DNA of 64,000 bases from Sulfitobacter sp. HNIBRBA3233. Lineage in GTDB: Bacteria > Pseudomonadota > Alphaproteobacteria > Rhodobacterales > Rhodobacteraceae. Shown in pieces: positions 25,769 to 34,244 of this stretch (positions within the stretch are counted from its first letter, which is position 1; each line of letters begins with the position of its first letter). The position numbers and the translations under genes are program-made. The notes under the pieces are model-generated. The model was not told the DNA's origin, did not search any database, and saw nothing but the letters and a program-made list of their open reading frames with translations. The DNA is taken from the NCBI RefSeq assembly GCF_040149665.1, contig NZ_JBEFLP010000001.1, forward strand, positions 2,170,001-2,234,000, written 5' to 3'.

Positions 25769-26224
25769 ATGAAAGACGACACTTCCGCCCCCCGCCGCTT
25801 CGCCTTTGTGAAGGCCCAGTGGCATGCCGACATCGTGGATCGCGCGCTGGACGGCTTTATCGAAACGGCACCGGATGCGCGGACCGATGTATTCGACGTC
25901 CCCGGTGCGTTCGAGCTGCCGCTGAAAGCGCAGCAACTGGCCCGGACGGGCACATACGATGCCGTCATCTGTGCCGCCTTCGTGGTGGACGGCGGCATCT
26001 ACCGCCACGATTTCGTCGCCAGCGCCGTGGTGGACGGTCTGATGCGGGTGGGGCTGGATACAGGGGTGCCTGTGCTTTCGGTGTCGCTGACCCCGCACCA
26101 CTATCAGGAAACGGATCACCACAACGCGATCTACCGCGCGCATTTCGTCGAAAAGGGCCGCGAGGCTGCCCGCGCTGCCCTGTCGATTACCGAGGCGCCC
26201 GCAGTTCAGGTCGCTGCCGAATAG
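25769..26224 (+). CDS. ribH: 6,7-dimethyl-8-ribityllumazine synthase, RibH2 type
   Basis: Penultimate step of riboflavin synthesis, condensing the ribityl-pyrimidine with dihydroxybutanone phosphate. Length 151 residues. Seen: RFAFVKAQWHADIVD, DVPGAFELPLKAQ, CAAFVVDGGIYRHDFVASAVVDG, and LTPHHYQETDHHNAIYRAHF with the catalytic His region. The PHH-type C-terminal half and VVDGGIYRH place it with the decameric RibH2 of Brucella and Rhizobiales rather than the usual 60-mer type. AAGGAG precedes ATG 25769. It stands alone behind the FMN riboswitch. Confidence 0.93.
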   Translation: MKDDTSAPRRFAFVKAQWHADIVDRALDGFIETAPDARTDVFDVPGAFELPLKAQQLARTGTYDAVICAAFVVDGGIYRHDFVASAVVDGLMRVGLDTGVPVLSVSLTPHHYQETDHHNAIYRAHFVEKGREAARAALSITEAPAVQVAAE

Positions 26225-26244
26225 CGAGCGGCCCTGCCGGCACT

Positions 26245-26937
26245 TCAGCCCAGATAGGCACGCAATTCCGGCGGCGGATCATCCATCAGCGCCGCCGCCG
26301 GACGCGGCGCATGGGCGCGACCGCCCTCCACGAAGATGACGTCATCCGCGATCCGCCGCACGTCCTGCGGCGCGTGGGTGACCATCACCAGCGCGGCGTT
26401 GGTCTCTCCGACGAGTTCCTGCACAAGATCCAGCATTTCGTTGCGCAGCGCGGGACCGAGCGCCGCGAATGGCTCATCCAGCAGCAGCAGCGGCTCGGCC
26501 TGCACCAGCACCCGCGCCAGCGCGACGCGGCTTTGTTGCCCGCCGGACAGCGTCCCCGGCTTTGACTGCGCCTTGCCCTGCAATCCGACCCGCGCGAGCG
26601 CCGCGCCGACACGTTCCCGCTCGGGCGCGGTCAGACGCAAGTCAGGCCGCAGACCCAGCCCCACGTTTTGCATCACGCTCAGATGGCCGAAAAGATTGTT
26701 GTCCTGAAAAAGCATCGTCATCGGGCGTGCGCCGGGCGCCGAATGGGTCAGGTCGCGGTCGTCCCACATCAGCCGCCCGGCCCGAAGCGCCACAAACCCC
26801 GCCATCGCGTTAAGCAATGTGGATTTGCCCGCGCCCGAAGGCCCGATCACCGCGTATTTCCGGCCAGGCAGGATCGACAGATCGGCCCGCAGCTCGAAAT
26901 CGCCCTGCGCGATCACTGCATTTTCAAGCTTCAGCAC
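26245..26937 (-). CDS. thiQ: Thiamine ABC transporter, ATP-binding protein
   Basis: ATPase of the ThiBPQ importer for thiamine and its phosphates. The start is GTG 26937, with GGGGAGG seven bases upstream, giving 230 residues. The longer ATG frame would add 13. Walker A is IGPSGAGKST, the Q-loop LFQDNNLFGHLS, the signature LSGGQQSRVALAR, Walker B LLLLDEPFAAL and the switch VTHAPQD. The start lies 14 bases inside thiP, so the two are translationally coupled. Last gene of the thiBPQ operon under a TPP riboswitch. Confidence 0.93.
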   Translation of the reverse strand: MLKLENAVIAQGDFELRADLSILPGRKYAVIGPSGAGKSTLLNAMAGFVALRAGRLMWDDRDLTHSAPGARPMTMLFQDNNLFGHLSVMQNVGLGLRPDLRLTAPERERVGAALARVGLQGKAQSKPGTLSGGQQSRVALARVLVQAEPLLLLDEPFAALGPALRNEMLDLVQELVGETNAALVMVTHAPQDVRRIADDVIFVEGGRAHAPRPAAALMDDPPPELRAYLG

Positions 26938-28480
26938 GCAGGCGCCCTCCCCTGTCACAAATCCAGAAAACGGCAAGGCTCAGCACCAGAAGCAAAAGCG
27001 CCGCACCGGCTGCGGCCTCCATCTGGTAGGCCCCCATCAGGCGGTACATCTGCAACGGCAGCGTGACCCGGTCGGGATTGGCAAAAAGCGTGATCACCCC
27101 CAAATCGCCCATGGACAGCGCCCCCGTCAGACCGGCGGCGAACCCGATCTGGCTGCGCAGGCGGGGCAACAGCACGATGCGCCAGAAGCCAAACCCACGA
27201 AGATCCAGCGTCGCCGCCAGCCGCCCGTAGACCTGTATCGTATCACGCATCGGCGGCACCATCGTGCGCAGCGCGAAAGGCAGCGCCATCATCGCGTTGA
27301 CGATCACCGTGACAGCCAGCGCAAAATCGAAAGGATCGGCAACCGGATTTATCAGCAGGAACCATCCGGTCCCGATCATCAGCGGAGAGGCCGACAAACC
27401 CAGAAGCCCGATGGCCTCCATCCCGCCGCCCCGGCGGCTGGCGATCCAGCCCGACATCGGCAGCGCCAGCGCCAGCATGACGCAAATGCTCAGCCCCGCC
27501 ACCGCAATCGAGATACCGGCCGCCTCCCAGACCGAAACGGGCATGAGGGCCAGCCCCCCGAGGCCGCGCAGCACGACGGCGCACAGCGGAAGCAGCAGAA
27601 ACGCGGCAGCGGAGGTGATCCATGCACCATCAAGAAGCCGCTGCGCCGCGCGGTTCGCATCCCAGCGCTGGCGGACGCGGTCCAGCCCGCCGCCTACGCT
27701 GATCTGCGGAACGAACCGCAACGCCGCCAGCGCCAGCCCCCCCGCGAGGACCAGCTGCACCACAGACAGCATCGCCGCGCGCCCCAGATCGAAATCGAAA
27801 CGGAAGGCCTGATAGATCGCCAGTTCGACCGTCGTGGCGCGCGGCCCGCCGCCCAGCGTCAGTGCCACGGCAAAACTGGTCAGGCAGATCACGAAGATCA
27901 GAACGAAAATGCCGGGCACCATCTGCAAGAGCATCGGACGTTCGATTGCCTGAAACACGGCCCATGGCGTCAGGCGCAATTGCGCGGCGAGCCTGAAACG
28001 CTCCGCCGGAATGGTCTGCCAGCCCTGCAACAGCAACCGCGTCGCCAGCGGCAGGTTGAAAAAGACATGGGCGAGTACGACCCCGTGAAATCCGTAGACC
28101 GACACGCCCGGAAGGCCCAGCGCCGCCAGCAGGTCATTCATCCAGCCGTTCCGCCCGAACACTGTCAGCAGACCGAAGACCGCCACGATCACCGGCAGAA
28201 TGAATGGCGCGCCCAGCAGCGTCACCAGCGCACCGCGCCCGACAAAGCGGCGCCGCGCCAAGGCCCGCGCGACCGGCAGCGCAAGAAGAACGGACAGCCC
28301 CGCAGACCAGAGCGCCTGATGCACCGTAAACCTGATTGCGGCCCAATCGCTCGGGGCCAGCCCCGATCCCGCCTCGGCCCGCAACAGAACCGCGACAAGT
28401 GCGGCGAGGATCAGCGCGAGGGTAAGCCCCGCCGCGCCGATCCCTGCCCTAGATCCTATTGGGACAATGCGTTGAGCCAT
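26924..28480 (-). CDS. thiP: Thiamine ABC transporter, permease protein
   Basis: Inner-membrane permease of ThiBPQ. The 518 residues contain two fused permease modules with about twelve helices, as is normal for ThiP. The EAA-type loops are AAQLRLTPWAVFQAIERPML (first half) and AATLDLRGFGFWRIVLLPRL (second half), which contact ThiQ. Its ATG overlaps the thiB end (28456-28480), and its 3' end overlaps thiQ. Confidence 0.93.
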   Translation of the reverse strand: MAQRIVPIGSRAGIGAAGLTLALILAALVAVLLRAEAGSGLAPSDWAAIRFTVHQALWSAGLSVLLALPVARALARRRFVGRGALVTLLGAPFILPVIVAVFGLLTVFGRNGWMNDLLAALGLPGVSVYGFHGVVLAHVFFNLPLATRLLLQGWQTIPAERFRLAAQLRLTPWAVFQAIERPMLLQMVPGIFVLIFVICLTSFAVALTLGGGPRATTVELAIYQAFRFDFDLGRAAMLSVVQLVLAGGLALAALRFVPQISVGGGLDRVRQRWDANRAAQRLLDGAWITSAAAFLLLPLCAVVLRGLGGLALMPVSVWEAAGISIAVAGLSICVMLALALPMSGWIASRRGGGMEAIGLLGLSASPLMIGTGWFLLINPVADPFDFALAVTVIVNAMMALPFALRTMVPPMRDTIQVYGRLAATLDLRGFGFWRIVLLPRLRSQIGFAAGLTGALSMGDLGVITLFANPDRVTLPLQMYRLMGAYQMEAAAGAALLLLVLSLAVFWICDRGGRLRAEA

Positions 28481-29433
28481 TCGGCCAAAGCTTCCTCGCG
28501 GATCGCGGGCACCTCTTCGGCAGGTGTCAGCAGCGCCTTTTCAGGCGTTGTCAGGGTGTCGAACCCGTCGGGCAACCCGCCATCGGGTGTCACCGCCGGG
28601 TACATCCAGTTCGTCGTGGGCAGTGCCGATTGCGCCGCGTCGGAGACCATGAATTCCATGAATTGCGCGGCCAGATCCGGTGTATCGCTGCCGGCAAGCC
28701 GGCCCAGCACCTCGATCTGCATGTAGTGACCTTCGGTGAAGGATGCAGTGGTCTTGCTGTCGTCGTCCTCGGCGATCAGGTGGTAGGCGGGCGAAGTCGT
28801 ATAGCTCAGCACCATGTCCGATTCCCCCTCGAGGAACAGACCGTAGGCTTCGGACCAGCCTTTGGTGACCGTCACGACGTTATCGGCCAGCCCTTCCCAG
28901 ATCGCCGATGCCTCGTCGCCGTAGGCCGACTTGACCCACATCAGAAGGCCCAGACCGGGAGTCGACGAACGCGGATCCTGGATGATGATCGACGCGTCAC
29001 TTTCCGCCAGCGCGCGGAAATCCGTGGGCGCTTCGAAATCCTTGTTGTGAACGAATGCGAAATAACCCCAATCGTAGGGCACGAAAACCGGGTCGTTCCA
29101 CGCGACCGGCAGATCGTAGGCGGCCTCCACAGGCGTCTCGGCAAAAAGACCGGTTTCCTTCGCGGCAGCGATCAGCGACGTATCGAGCCCCATCACCACA
29201 TCTGCGTCAGACCGCGCGCCCTCAAGCCGCAGCCGCGCGAGAAGTGCTGCGCCATCGCCCATGCCCACAAGGTTCAGATCGCAGGCGCAGACTTCCTCGA
29301 ACGCCTTTTCGATCACCGGGCCCGGGCCCCAGTCGGACGTGAAGCTGTCGTATGTATAGACGGTAAGCACGGGTGTTTGTGCCAGTGCGGCACTGGCGCC
29401 GAATGTTGCTGCTGCAAACGTAAGATACTTCAT
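28456..29433 (-). CDS. thiB: Thiamine ABC transporter, substrate-binding protein
   Basis: Periplasmic binding protein of ThiBPQ. Length 325 residues from ATG 29433, which has GGAGG about 6 bases upstream. The signal peptide MKYLTFAAATFGASAALAQ ends near residue 19. Family stretches include LTVYTYDSFTSDWGPG, WAYFAFVHN-like WGYFAFVHNKDFE, and DPRSSTPGLGLLMW. It is the first gene after the TPP riboswitch, so it is the most directly regulated member of the operon. Confidence 0.94.
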   Translation of the reverse strand: MKYLTFAAATFGASAALAQTPVLTVYTYDSFTSDWGPGPVIEKAFEEVCACDLNLVGMGDGAALLARLRLEGARSDADVVMGLDTSLIAAAKETGLFAETPVEAAYDLPVAWNDPVFVPYDWGYFAFVHNKDFEAPTDFRALAESDASIIIQDPRSSTPGLGLLMWVKSAYGDEASAIWEGLADNVVTVTKGWSEAYGLFLEGESDMVLSYTTSPAYHLIAEDDDSKTTASFTEGHYMQIEVLGRLAGSDTPDLAAQFMEFMVSDAAQSALPTTNWMYPAVTPDGGLPDGFDTLTTPEKALLTPAEEVPAIREEALAEWLNALSQ

Positions 29434-29482
29434 GGCATCCTCCAAATTGCGGCGTCAGAAACGTTTGGATGGATGTCCAGAC

Positions 29483-29568
29483 CTTCCCTCCGCCGGTGTT
29501 AACCGGTTCAGGTTCAACGGGTCAGCTTTCGCAATCTCAGCGCCGCAGCGCCCCCCGAGGTGCCCCAA
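29483..29568 (-). promoter_or_regulatory. TPP riboswitch (THI element)
   Basis: On the minus strand the thi-box blocks are in order: GGGGCACC...GGGG, GCGCTGAGATTGCGAAAGC, TGACCCGTTGAACCTGA, ACCGGTTAACACCGGC, GGAGGGA. The CTGAGA and ACCCGTTGAACCTGA cores are exact. It lies about 50 bp before thiB ATG and 88 bp before aroC on the other strand. Confidence 0.96.
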
Positions 29569-29656
29569 GAGCTAGGACAGCTGCATCCCCTTGGCAAGGC
29601 AAATCCCCTTGAGCGCACCCGCTCCCCCGGCTAAGGCAGGGAGGAAGGAGCACCGC

Positions 29657-30766
29657 ATGTCGATCAACAGCTTTGGCCATCTTTTCCGTGTGACCACCTG
29701 GGGCGAAAGCCACGGGCCGGCTTTGGGTGCGACCGTGGATGGCTGCCCCCCGGGCGTAGAGATCGACGCGGGCATGATCCAGCACTGGCTCGACAAGCGC
29801 AAACCCGGGCAGAACAAATTCACCACCCAGCGCCGCGAGGCGGATGAGGTCCGGATTCTGTCTGGCACGTTCGAAGGCGTGACCACCGGCACCCCCGTGC
29901 AGTTGTTGATTGAAAACACCGACCAACGGTCGAAGGACTACGGCGATATCAAGGACAAGTTCCGCCCCGGTCATGCGGACATCACCTATTTCCAGAAGTA
30001 CGGCGTGCGCGATTATCGCGGCGGCGGACGGTCCTCGGCGCGCGAGACGGCCAGCCGGGTCGCGGCGGGCGGTTTGGCCCGCGAGGCGATCAAGGCGATC
30101 GCGCCGAACGTGCAGATCACCGGCTACATGGTGCAGATGGGACCGCACAAGATCGACCGGGATGCGTTCGACTGGGACCAGATCGAGCAGAACCCTTTCT
30201 GGGTCCCGGACGCCCGCGCGGCAGCCGATTGGGCAGACTATCTCGATGGCCTGCGCAAATCGGGGTCTTCCGTCGGGGCGATCATTGAGGTCACCGCGCG
30301 CGGTGTCCCTGCGGGCATCGGCGCGCCTGTTTACGGCAAGCTCGATACCGATCTGGCGGCCGCGATGATGAGCATCAATGCCGTGAAGGGCGTCGAGATC
30401 GGCGAGGGCATGTCGGCGGCCATGCTGACCGGCGAGCTGAACGCGGACGAGATCACCATGGGCCCCGACGGCCCGCAGTATTCGTCAAATCACGCGGGCG
30501 GCATTCTGGGCGGGATCAGCACCGGACAGGACATCGTCGTGCGCTTTGCCGTCAAGCCGACCTCCAGCATCCTGACCACCCGCCGTACCATCACCAAGAC
30601 CGGCGAAGAGACCGAGATCATCACCAAGGGCCGTCACGACCCCTGCGTCGGCATCCGCGCGGTGCCGGTGGGCGAGGCGATGATGGCCTGCGTGATCCTC
30701 GATCACCTGCTCCTCCACCGCGGGCAGGTCGGTGAAAACCGCGGCACGATCGGGCCCGGCGCGTGA
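29657..30766 (+). CDS. aroC: Chorismate synthase
   Basis: Last common step of aromatic amino acid synthesis: FMN-dependent elimination of EPSP to chorismate. Length 369 residues. Family signatures are [46 protein letters not shown] and the C-terminal [21 protein letters not shown] 29657 is set by AAGGAG seven bases upstream. The next gene (DMT exporter) begins eight bases after the stop. Confidence 0.97.
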   Translation: MSINSFGHLFRVTTWGESHGPALGATVDGCPPGVEIDAGMIQHWLDKRKPGQNKFTTQRREADEVRILSGTFEGVTTGTPVQLLIENTDQRSKDYGDIKDKFRPGHADITYFQKYGVRDYRGGGRSSARETASRVAAGGLAREAIKAIAPNVQITGYMVQMGPHKIDRDAFDWDQIEQNPFWVPDARAAADWADYLDGLRKSGSSVGAIIEVTARGVPAGIGAPVYGKLDTDLAAAMMSINAVKGVEIGEGMSAAMLTGELNADEITMGPDGPQYSSNHAGGILGGISTGQDIVVRFAVKPTSSILTTRRTITKTGEETEIITKGRHDPCVGIRAVPVGEAMMACVILDHLLLHRGQVGENRGTIGPGA

Positions 30767-30773
30767 TGACGCG

Positions 30774-31709
30774 ATGAAGGTCGAGGATTTCTCAGCCAGA
30801 CCGGCACTCGGTGTTGCCCTGAAAATCACCGCGATCTTTCTGTTCACCTGCATGTCGGCGATCATCAAATCCACCTCGGACGAGATCCCCCCAGGCGAGC
30901 AGGTATTCTTCCGCTCGCTGTTTGCCATCCCGATCATCCTTGCCTGGCTGGCCCAGCGCGGGCAGCTGAAAATCGGCCTGAAAGCCAAGAAGCCGATGGG
31001 CCACGTCTGGCGGGGCCTGTTCGGCACCACAGCCATGGGTCTGACGTTCGGCGGGCTGGGCCTGCTGCCCCTGCCCGAAGTCACGGCCATCGGGTTCGCC
31101 ACTCCGATCTTCACGGTGCTTCTTGCCGCGCTGATGCTCGGAGAACGCATCCGATTCCTGCGGATCAGCGCGGTCGCCGTCGGGCTTGTCGGGGTCATCA
31201 TCATCCTCTGGCCCCGGTTTGGCGGCGCGCGGCTGGATCACATGGCCACCATCGGTGCGCTGATGATCCTCGGGGCCACGCTGATGCGCAGCCTTGTCCA
31301 GATACACCTGCGCCAGCTGGTGCAGAACGAACATACAGCCGCGATCGTCTTTTACTTTTCGGCCACCGCGACCGTCCTGTCGCTGTTCACCCTGCCCTTC
31401 GGCTGGGTCGTCCCCACCGGGCAGACTGCACTCTTGCTCGTGTCGGCGGGGCTGGTGGGCGGCGTGGCCCAGATCCTCGTGACCTCCTCCTACCGGTTCG
31501 GATCGGTGTCGATGCTGGCGCCCTATGACTATACCTCGATGCTTTTTGCCATCGTGCTGGGCTACGTCATCTTCGGAGAACTGCCCACGGTGATGATGCT
31601 GGCGGGCGCCTCGCTCGTGATTGTGGCGGGCGTGCTCGTGATCTGGCGCGAACATCAACTGGGGATGGAGCGCGGCAAGATCCGCGCCGTATCCGTCCCG
31701 AAATCCTGA
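30774..31709 (+). CDS. DMT-superfamily (EamA) transporter
   Basis: An inner-membrane protein of 311 residues with two EamA repeats (about 15-145 and 155-290) and ten helices. It contains KSTSDEIPPGEQVFFRSLFA and LPLPEVTAIGFATPIFTVLLAAL in the first repeat and SYRFGSVSMLAPYDYTSMLF in the second. The substrate is unknown. Close spacing behind aroC suggests joint transcription but not a functional link. ATG 30774 is chosen because the frame upstream overlaps the aroC end. Confidence 0.87.
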   Translation: MKVEDFSARPALGVALKITAIFLFTCMSAIIKSTSDEIPPGEQVFFRSLFAIPIILAWLAQRGQLKIGLKAKKPMGHVWRGLFGTTAMGLTFGGLGLLPLPEVTAIGFATPIFTVLLAALMLGERIRFLRISAVAVGLVGVIIILWPRFGGARLDHMATIGALMILGATLMRSLVQIHLRQLVQNEHTAAIVFYFSATATVLSLFTLPFGWVVPTGQTALLLVSAGLVGGVAQILVTSSYRFGSVSMLAPYDYTSMLFAIVLGYVIFGELPTVMMLAGASLVIVAGVLVIWREHQLGMERGKIRAVSVPKS

Positions 31710-31733
31710 GATCAACCCCGAAGGGAGCTTTCA

Positions 31734-32327
31734 ATGACCGACGACCACAAGGAAAAGATGCAAGAGCGTCAGGCCGAACAGCGAAAGAAGGTCTCGGAGC
31801 TTAAAGACCCCGAGCAGGGCCTCGTGCTGGTGCACACCGGCGCGGGCAAAGGCAAATCCTCCTCCGCTTTCGGTGTGGTGATCCGCGCGCTCGGCTGGAA
31901 GCAGACCGTCGGCGTCGTGCAGTTCATCAAGGGCAAATGGAAAACCGGCGAACGCCAGTTCTTCGACCGTCTGGGAGAGGTGACCTGGCATACGATGGGC
32001 GAAGGGTTCACCTGGGACACGCAGGACAAGGACCGCGACATCGCGGCGGCGCAGGCGGCTTTCGCCAAGGCCCGCGACATGATGGAAAGCGGCGACTATG
32101 ACCTGATCGTTCTGGACGAGATCAACATCGCCATGCGCTACGACTATCTGTCGGTTGCGGATGTGATCGCCGGTCTGGAGGCGCGCAATGCACGTACCGG
32201 CGTGATCCTGACGGGCCGTGACGCCAAGGCCGAACTGTGCGACTATGCCGATCTGGTCACCGAAATGACCGAAGTGAAGCACCCATTCAAAGCGGGCATC
32301 AAGGCGCAGCGCGGCGTGGACTACTGA
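31734..32327 (+). CDS. cobO: Corrinoid adenosyltransferase
   Basis: Transfers the adenosyl group from ATP to cob(I)yrinate diamide or cobalamin (CobA/CobO/BtuR type). Length 197 residues. The P-loop is HTGAGKGKSSSAFG near residues 33-46. Other marks are VVQFIKGKWKTGER, VLDEINIAMRYDYL and the C-terminal EVKHPFKAGIKAQRGVDY. The ATG has GAAGGGAG upstream. It gives the cell adenosylcobalamin. No other cobalamin genes are in the window. Confidence 0.95.
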   Translation: MTDDHKEKMQERQAEQRKKVSELKDPEQGLVLVHTGAGKGKSSSAFGVVIRALGWKQTVGVVQFIKGKWKTGERQFFDRLGEVTWHTMGEGFTWDTQDKDRDIAAAQAAFAKARDMMESGDYDLIVLDEINIAMRYDYLSVADVIAGLEARNARTGVILTGRDAKAELCDYADLVTEMTEVKHPFKAGIKAQRGVDY

Positions 32328-32338
32328 AGGGAACGGAC

Positions 32339-33094
32339 GTGGAGCAGAAAGTCGCCCTCGTTACCGGTGCCGCACGCGGGATCGGGTTTGCCACCGCGAA
32401 ACTCTTTCTCGAGGAAGGGTGGCTGGTTGCCGCACTCGACCGCGACGGCGATGCGCTCGGCCCTGCGGTGGACGAGCTTGGGCAGGGCGCAAGTGCGCTG
32501 GTCCATGACGTCTCCAGCCCCGATCAGGCGCAGGCCGCTGTGGCCGCCGCGATCGAGAAATTCGGCCGCATCGACGCGCTGGTCAACAACGCGGGCGTCG
32601 CCGATTTCGGCCCCATCGAGGAAACGACATTCGACCGCTGGCGCACCGTCATGGCCACGAACCTCGACGGGGTGTTCCTGATGTCGCAGGCCGCCATTCC
32701 GGCCCTGAAAAAGACACGCGGCGCGCTTTTGAACATCGCATCCATATCGGGGCTGCGCGCCTCGACCCTGCGGGTCGCCTACGGCACCTCGAAGGCGGCG
32801 GTGATCCATCTGACCAAACAGCAGGCCGCCGAACTGGGCGAATACGGCATTCGCGCCAATTGTGTCTGCCCCGGCCCTGTCCGGACCAAGCTTGCCATGG
32901 CCGTGCACACGCAGGACATCATCGACGCCTACCACGACGCCATCCCGCTGAACCGCTATGGATCGGAACGCGAAATCGCCGAGGTCATCGTGTTCCTGTG
33001 CTCTGACAAGGCAAGCTATGTCACCGGTCAGGTCGTGGCCTCTGACGGCGGTTTCGAGAGCACCGGTGTCGGCCTGCCGGCCCTGCGCAAATAA
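32339..33094 (+). CDS. SDR-family oxidoreductase
   Basis: A 251-residue classical short-chain dehydrogenase. The NAD(P) motif TGAARGIG is at residues 10-17, NNAG near 85, and the catalytic Ser-Tyr-Lys set is in ASISGLRA...VAYGTSKAAV. The acidic residue in ALDRDGD after beta2 suggests NAD rather than NADP. The start is GTG 32339, 11 bp after cobO, with GAAGGGAA upstream. The substrate is unknown. No pathway neighbour defines it. Confidence 0.88.
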   Translation: MEQKVALVTGAARGIGFATAKLFLEEGWLVAALDRDGDALGPAVDELGQGASALVHDVSSPDQAQAAVAAAIEKFGRIDALVNNAGVADFGPIEETTFDRWRTVMATNLDGVFLMSQAAIPALKKTRGALLNIASISGLRASTLRVAYGTSKAAVIHLTKQQAAELGEYGIRANCVCPGPVRTKLAMAVHTQDIIDAYHDAIPLNRYGSEREIAEVIVFLCSDKASYVTGQVVASDGGFESTGVGLPALRK

Positions 33095-33120
33095 TTGCCC
33101 AGGCAATTGACGTAACGTCA
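33093..33120. promoter_or_regulatory. Two overlapping palindromes upstream of the cyclase gene
   Basis: AATTGCC-CA-GGCAATT (33093-33108) is a perfect inverted repeat of the TTGCC-NN-GGCAA kind used by MarR-type regulators. TGACGT-A-ACGTCA (33108-33120) is a second perfect palindrome sharing one base with it. Both lie about 100-125 bp before the cyclase ATG and just after the SDR stop. A related TTGCCTAGGC lies inside the cyclase coding start (33244-33253). Confidence 0.5.
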
Positions 33121-33217
33121 TTATGCAATCGGCGCGTGCATCCCGTGCTAGCCTGATCCTCCAGACCCAAGCGAATCGTCCCGCCAGAGGACGCGCCGGT
33201 CCAACATCGGAGGATTT

Positions 33218-34168
33218 ATGTTATTCAAATCATTTAGTGCATTTTGCCTAGGCCTGACGCTGAGCGCGGGCGCGGCGCTCGCGCAGGATTGCGACACATC
33301 AGAGCAGTGGGGCGCGGAAGATACGCTCGGCTCTGCCAACCTTGTGACCCCCGAACGCACGCTTGAAGCGGTAAAGCTGATCAAGCAGGGCAAATCCATG
33401 CCGCTTGGCATTGCCATTGGGCCGAACACACCCGCCTTCCCGCCACGCTCGCTGTCGCTTCAGGTTGTGCAGCCGAACCAGCAAGGCGGTCAGAAACTTA
33501 CCGGTTTCGGCTACGAGGGCAATTACAACGACGATATTCTGCAAACATGGATAGGGATCGGCAGCCAGCTCGACGGGCTGGGCCACCTCGGGGAAAATGG
33601 CCACTACTACAACTGCCTCGACGAGAAAGAGATTTCCGCGATCACCGGCCTGACAAAGCTGGGCACCCATGCGGTGCCACCGCTGGTGGGCCGCGCCGTG
33701 ATCCTTGATATGGCCGCGCACGCCGGTGTCGAGGTGATGCAGGCGGGCGACCATTTCGGATCGGAAGAGATCAAGGCCGCCGCCGAGGCGCAGGGCGTCG
33801 AGATGGGCGAAGGCGACATCATCCTGTTCCACACCGGATGGACCGAAGGGATGCTGGAAAGCGATCCGCAAGCCTGGGGCGGCACCGAACCGGGGCTGAA
33901 CAACGAGGGCGCGGAATATATCGCCTCGCTCAATCCCATGGCAGTGGGTGCGGACACATGGGGGCTTGAGCCGATCCCGGCACCCGACGGCGACAAGGTC
34001 TTTTACGGCCACGTCACCCTGCTGAAAAAGAACGGCATCTACATTCTGGAAACGATGAATGTCGGGCCGTTGCTGCGTGAGGGGGTGAACGAATTCATGT
34101 TCGTGCTCGGCCAGCCCCGTATTGTCGGCACGGTGCAGGCCATGATCAATCCGGTCGCGCTGTACTGA
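33218..34168 (+). CDS. Secreted cyclase-family (kynurenine-formamidase-like) hydrolase
   Basis: A 316-residue member of the cyclase family (PF04199), metal-dependent amidases and hydrolases that include kynurenine formamidase. A signal peptide (FSAFCLGLTLSAGAALAQ) ends near residue 23, so it acts in the periplasm or outside. The metal motif normally HxGTHxDxPxH appears here in the modified form SQLDGLGHLGENGHYY, still with Asp and two His. VGRAVILDMA and ILFHTGWTE are also typical. The first ten codons are unusually AT-rich. Substrate unknown. It stands alone behind two palindromic sites. Confidence 0.82.
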   Translation: MLFKSFSAFCLGLTLSAGAALAQDCDTSEQWGAEDTLGSANLVTPERTLEAVKLIKQGKSMPLGIAIGPNTPAFPPRSLSLQVVQPNQQGGQKLTGFGYEGNYNDDILQTWIGIGSQLDGLGHLGENGHYYNCLDEKEISAITGLTKLGTHAVPPLVGRAVILDMAAHAGVEVMQAGDHFGSEEIKAAAEAQGVEMGEGDIILFHTGWTEGMLESDPQAWGGTEPGLNNEGAEYIASLNPMAVGADTWGLEPIPAPDGDKVFYGHVTLLKKNGIYILETMNVGPLLREGVNEFMFVLGQPRIVGTVQAMINPVALY

Positions 34169-34191
34169 CCTTTCGCAAACCGTGAACGCAC

Positions 34192-34215
34192 TGCGGCGGC
34201 CCGTTGGCCGCCGCA
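34192..34215. terminator. Hairpin between convergent genes (possible bidirectional terminator)
   Basis: TGCGGCGGCC (34192-34201) pairs perfectly with GGCCGCCGCA (34206-34215) around a four-base loop. It lies between the cyclase stop (34168) and the ilvE stop (34245). No T tract follows on either strand, so termination efficiency is uncertain. Confidence 0.5.
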
Positions 34216-34244
34216 ATTCCGTGTTGCCCGCGTGGGACTGAAGA

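Noticed and set aside
26819..28726. Long open frame (635 codons) on the plus strand
   Set aside because: It is antisense to thiQ, thiP and thiB, which have clear motifs. Its translation is rich in Gln, Arg and His with no recognisable domain, as expected from GC-rich codon-position bias.
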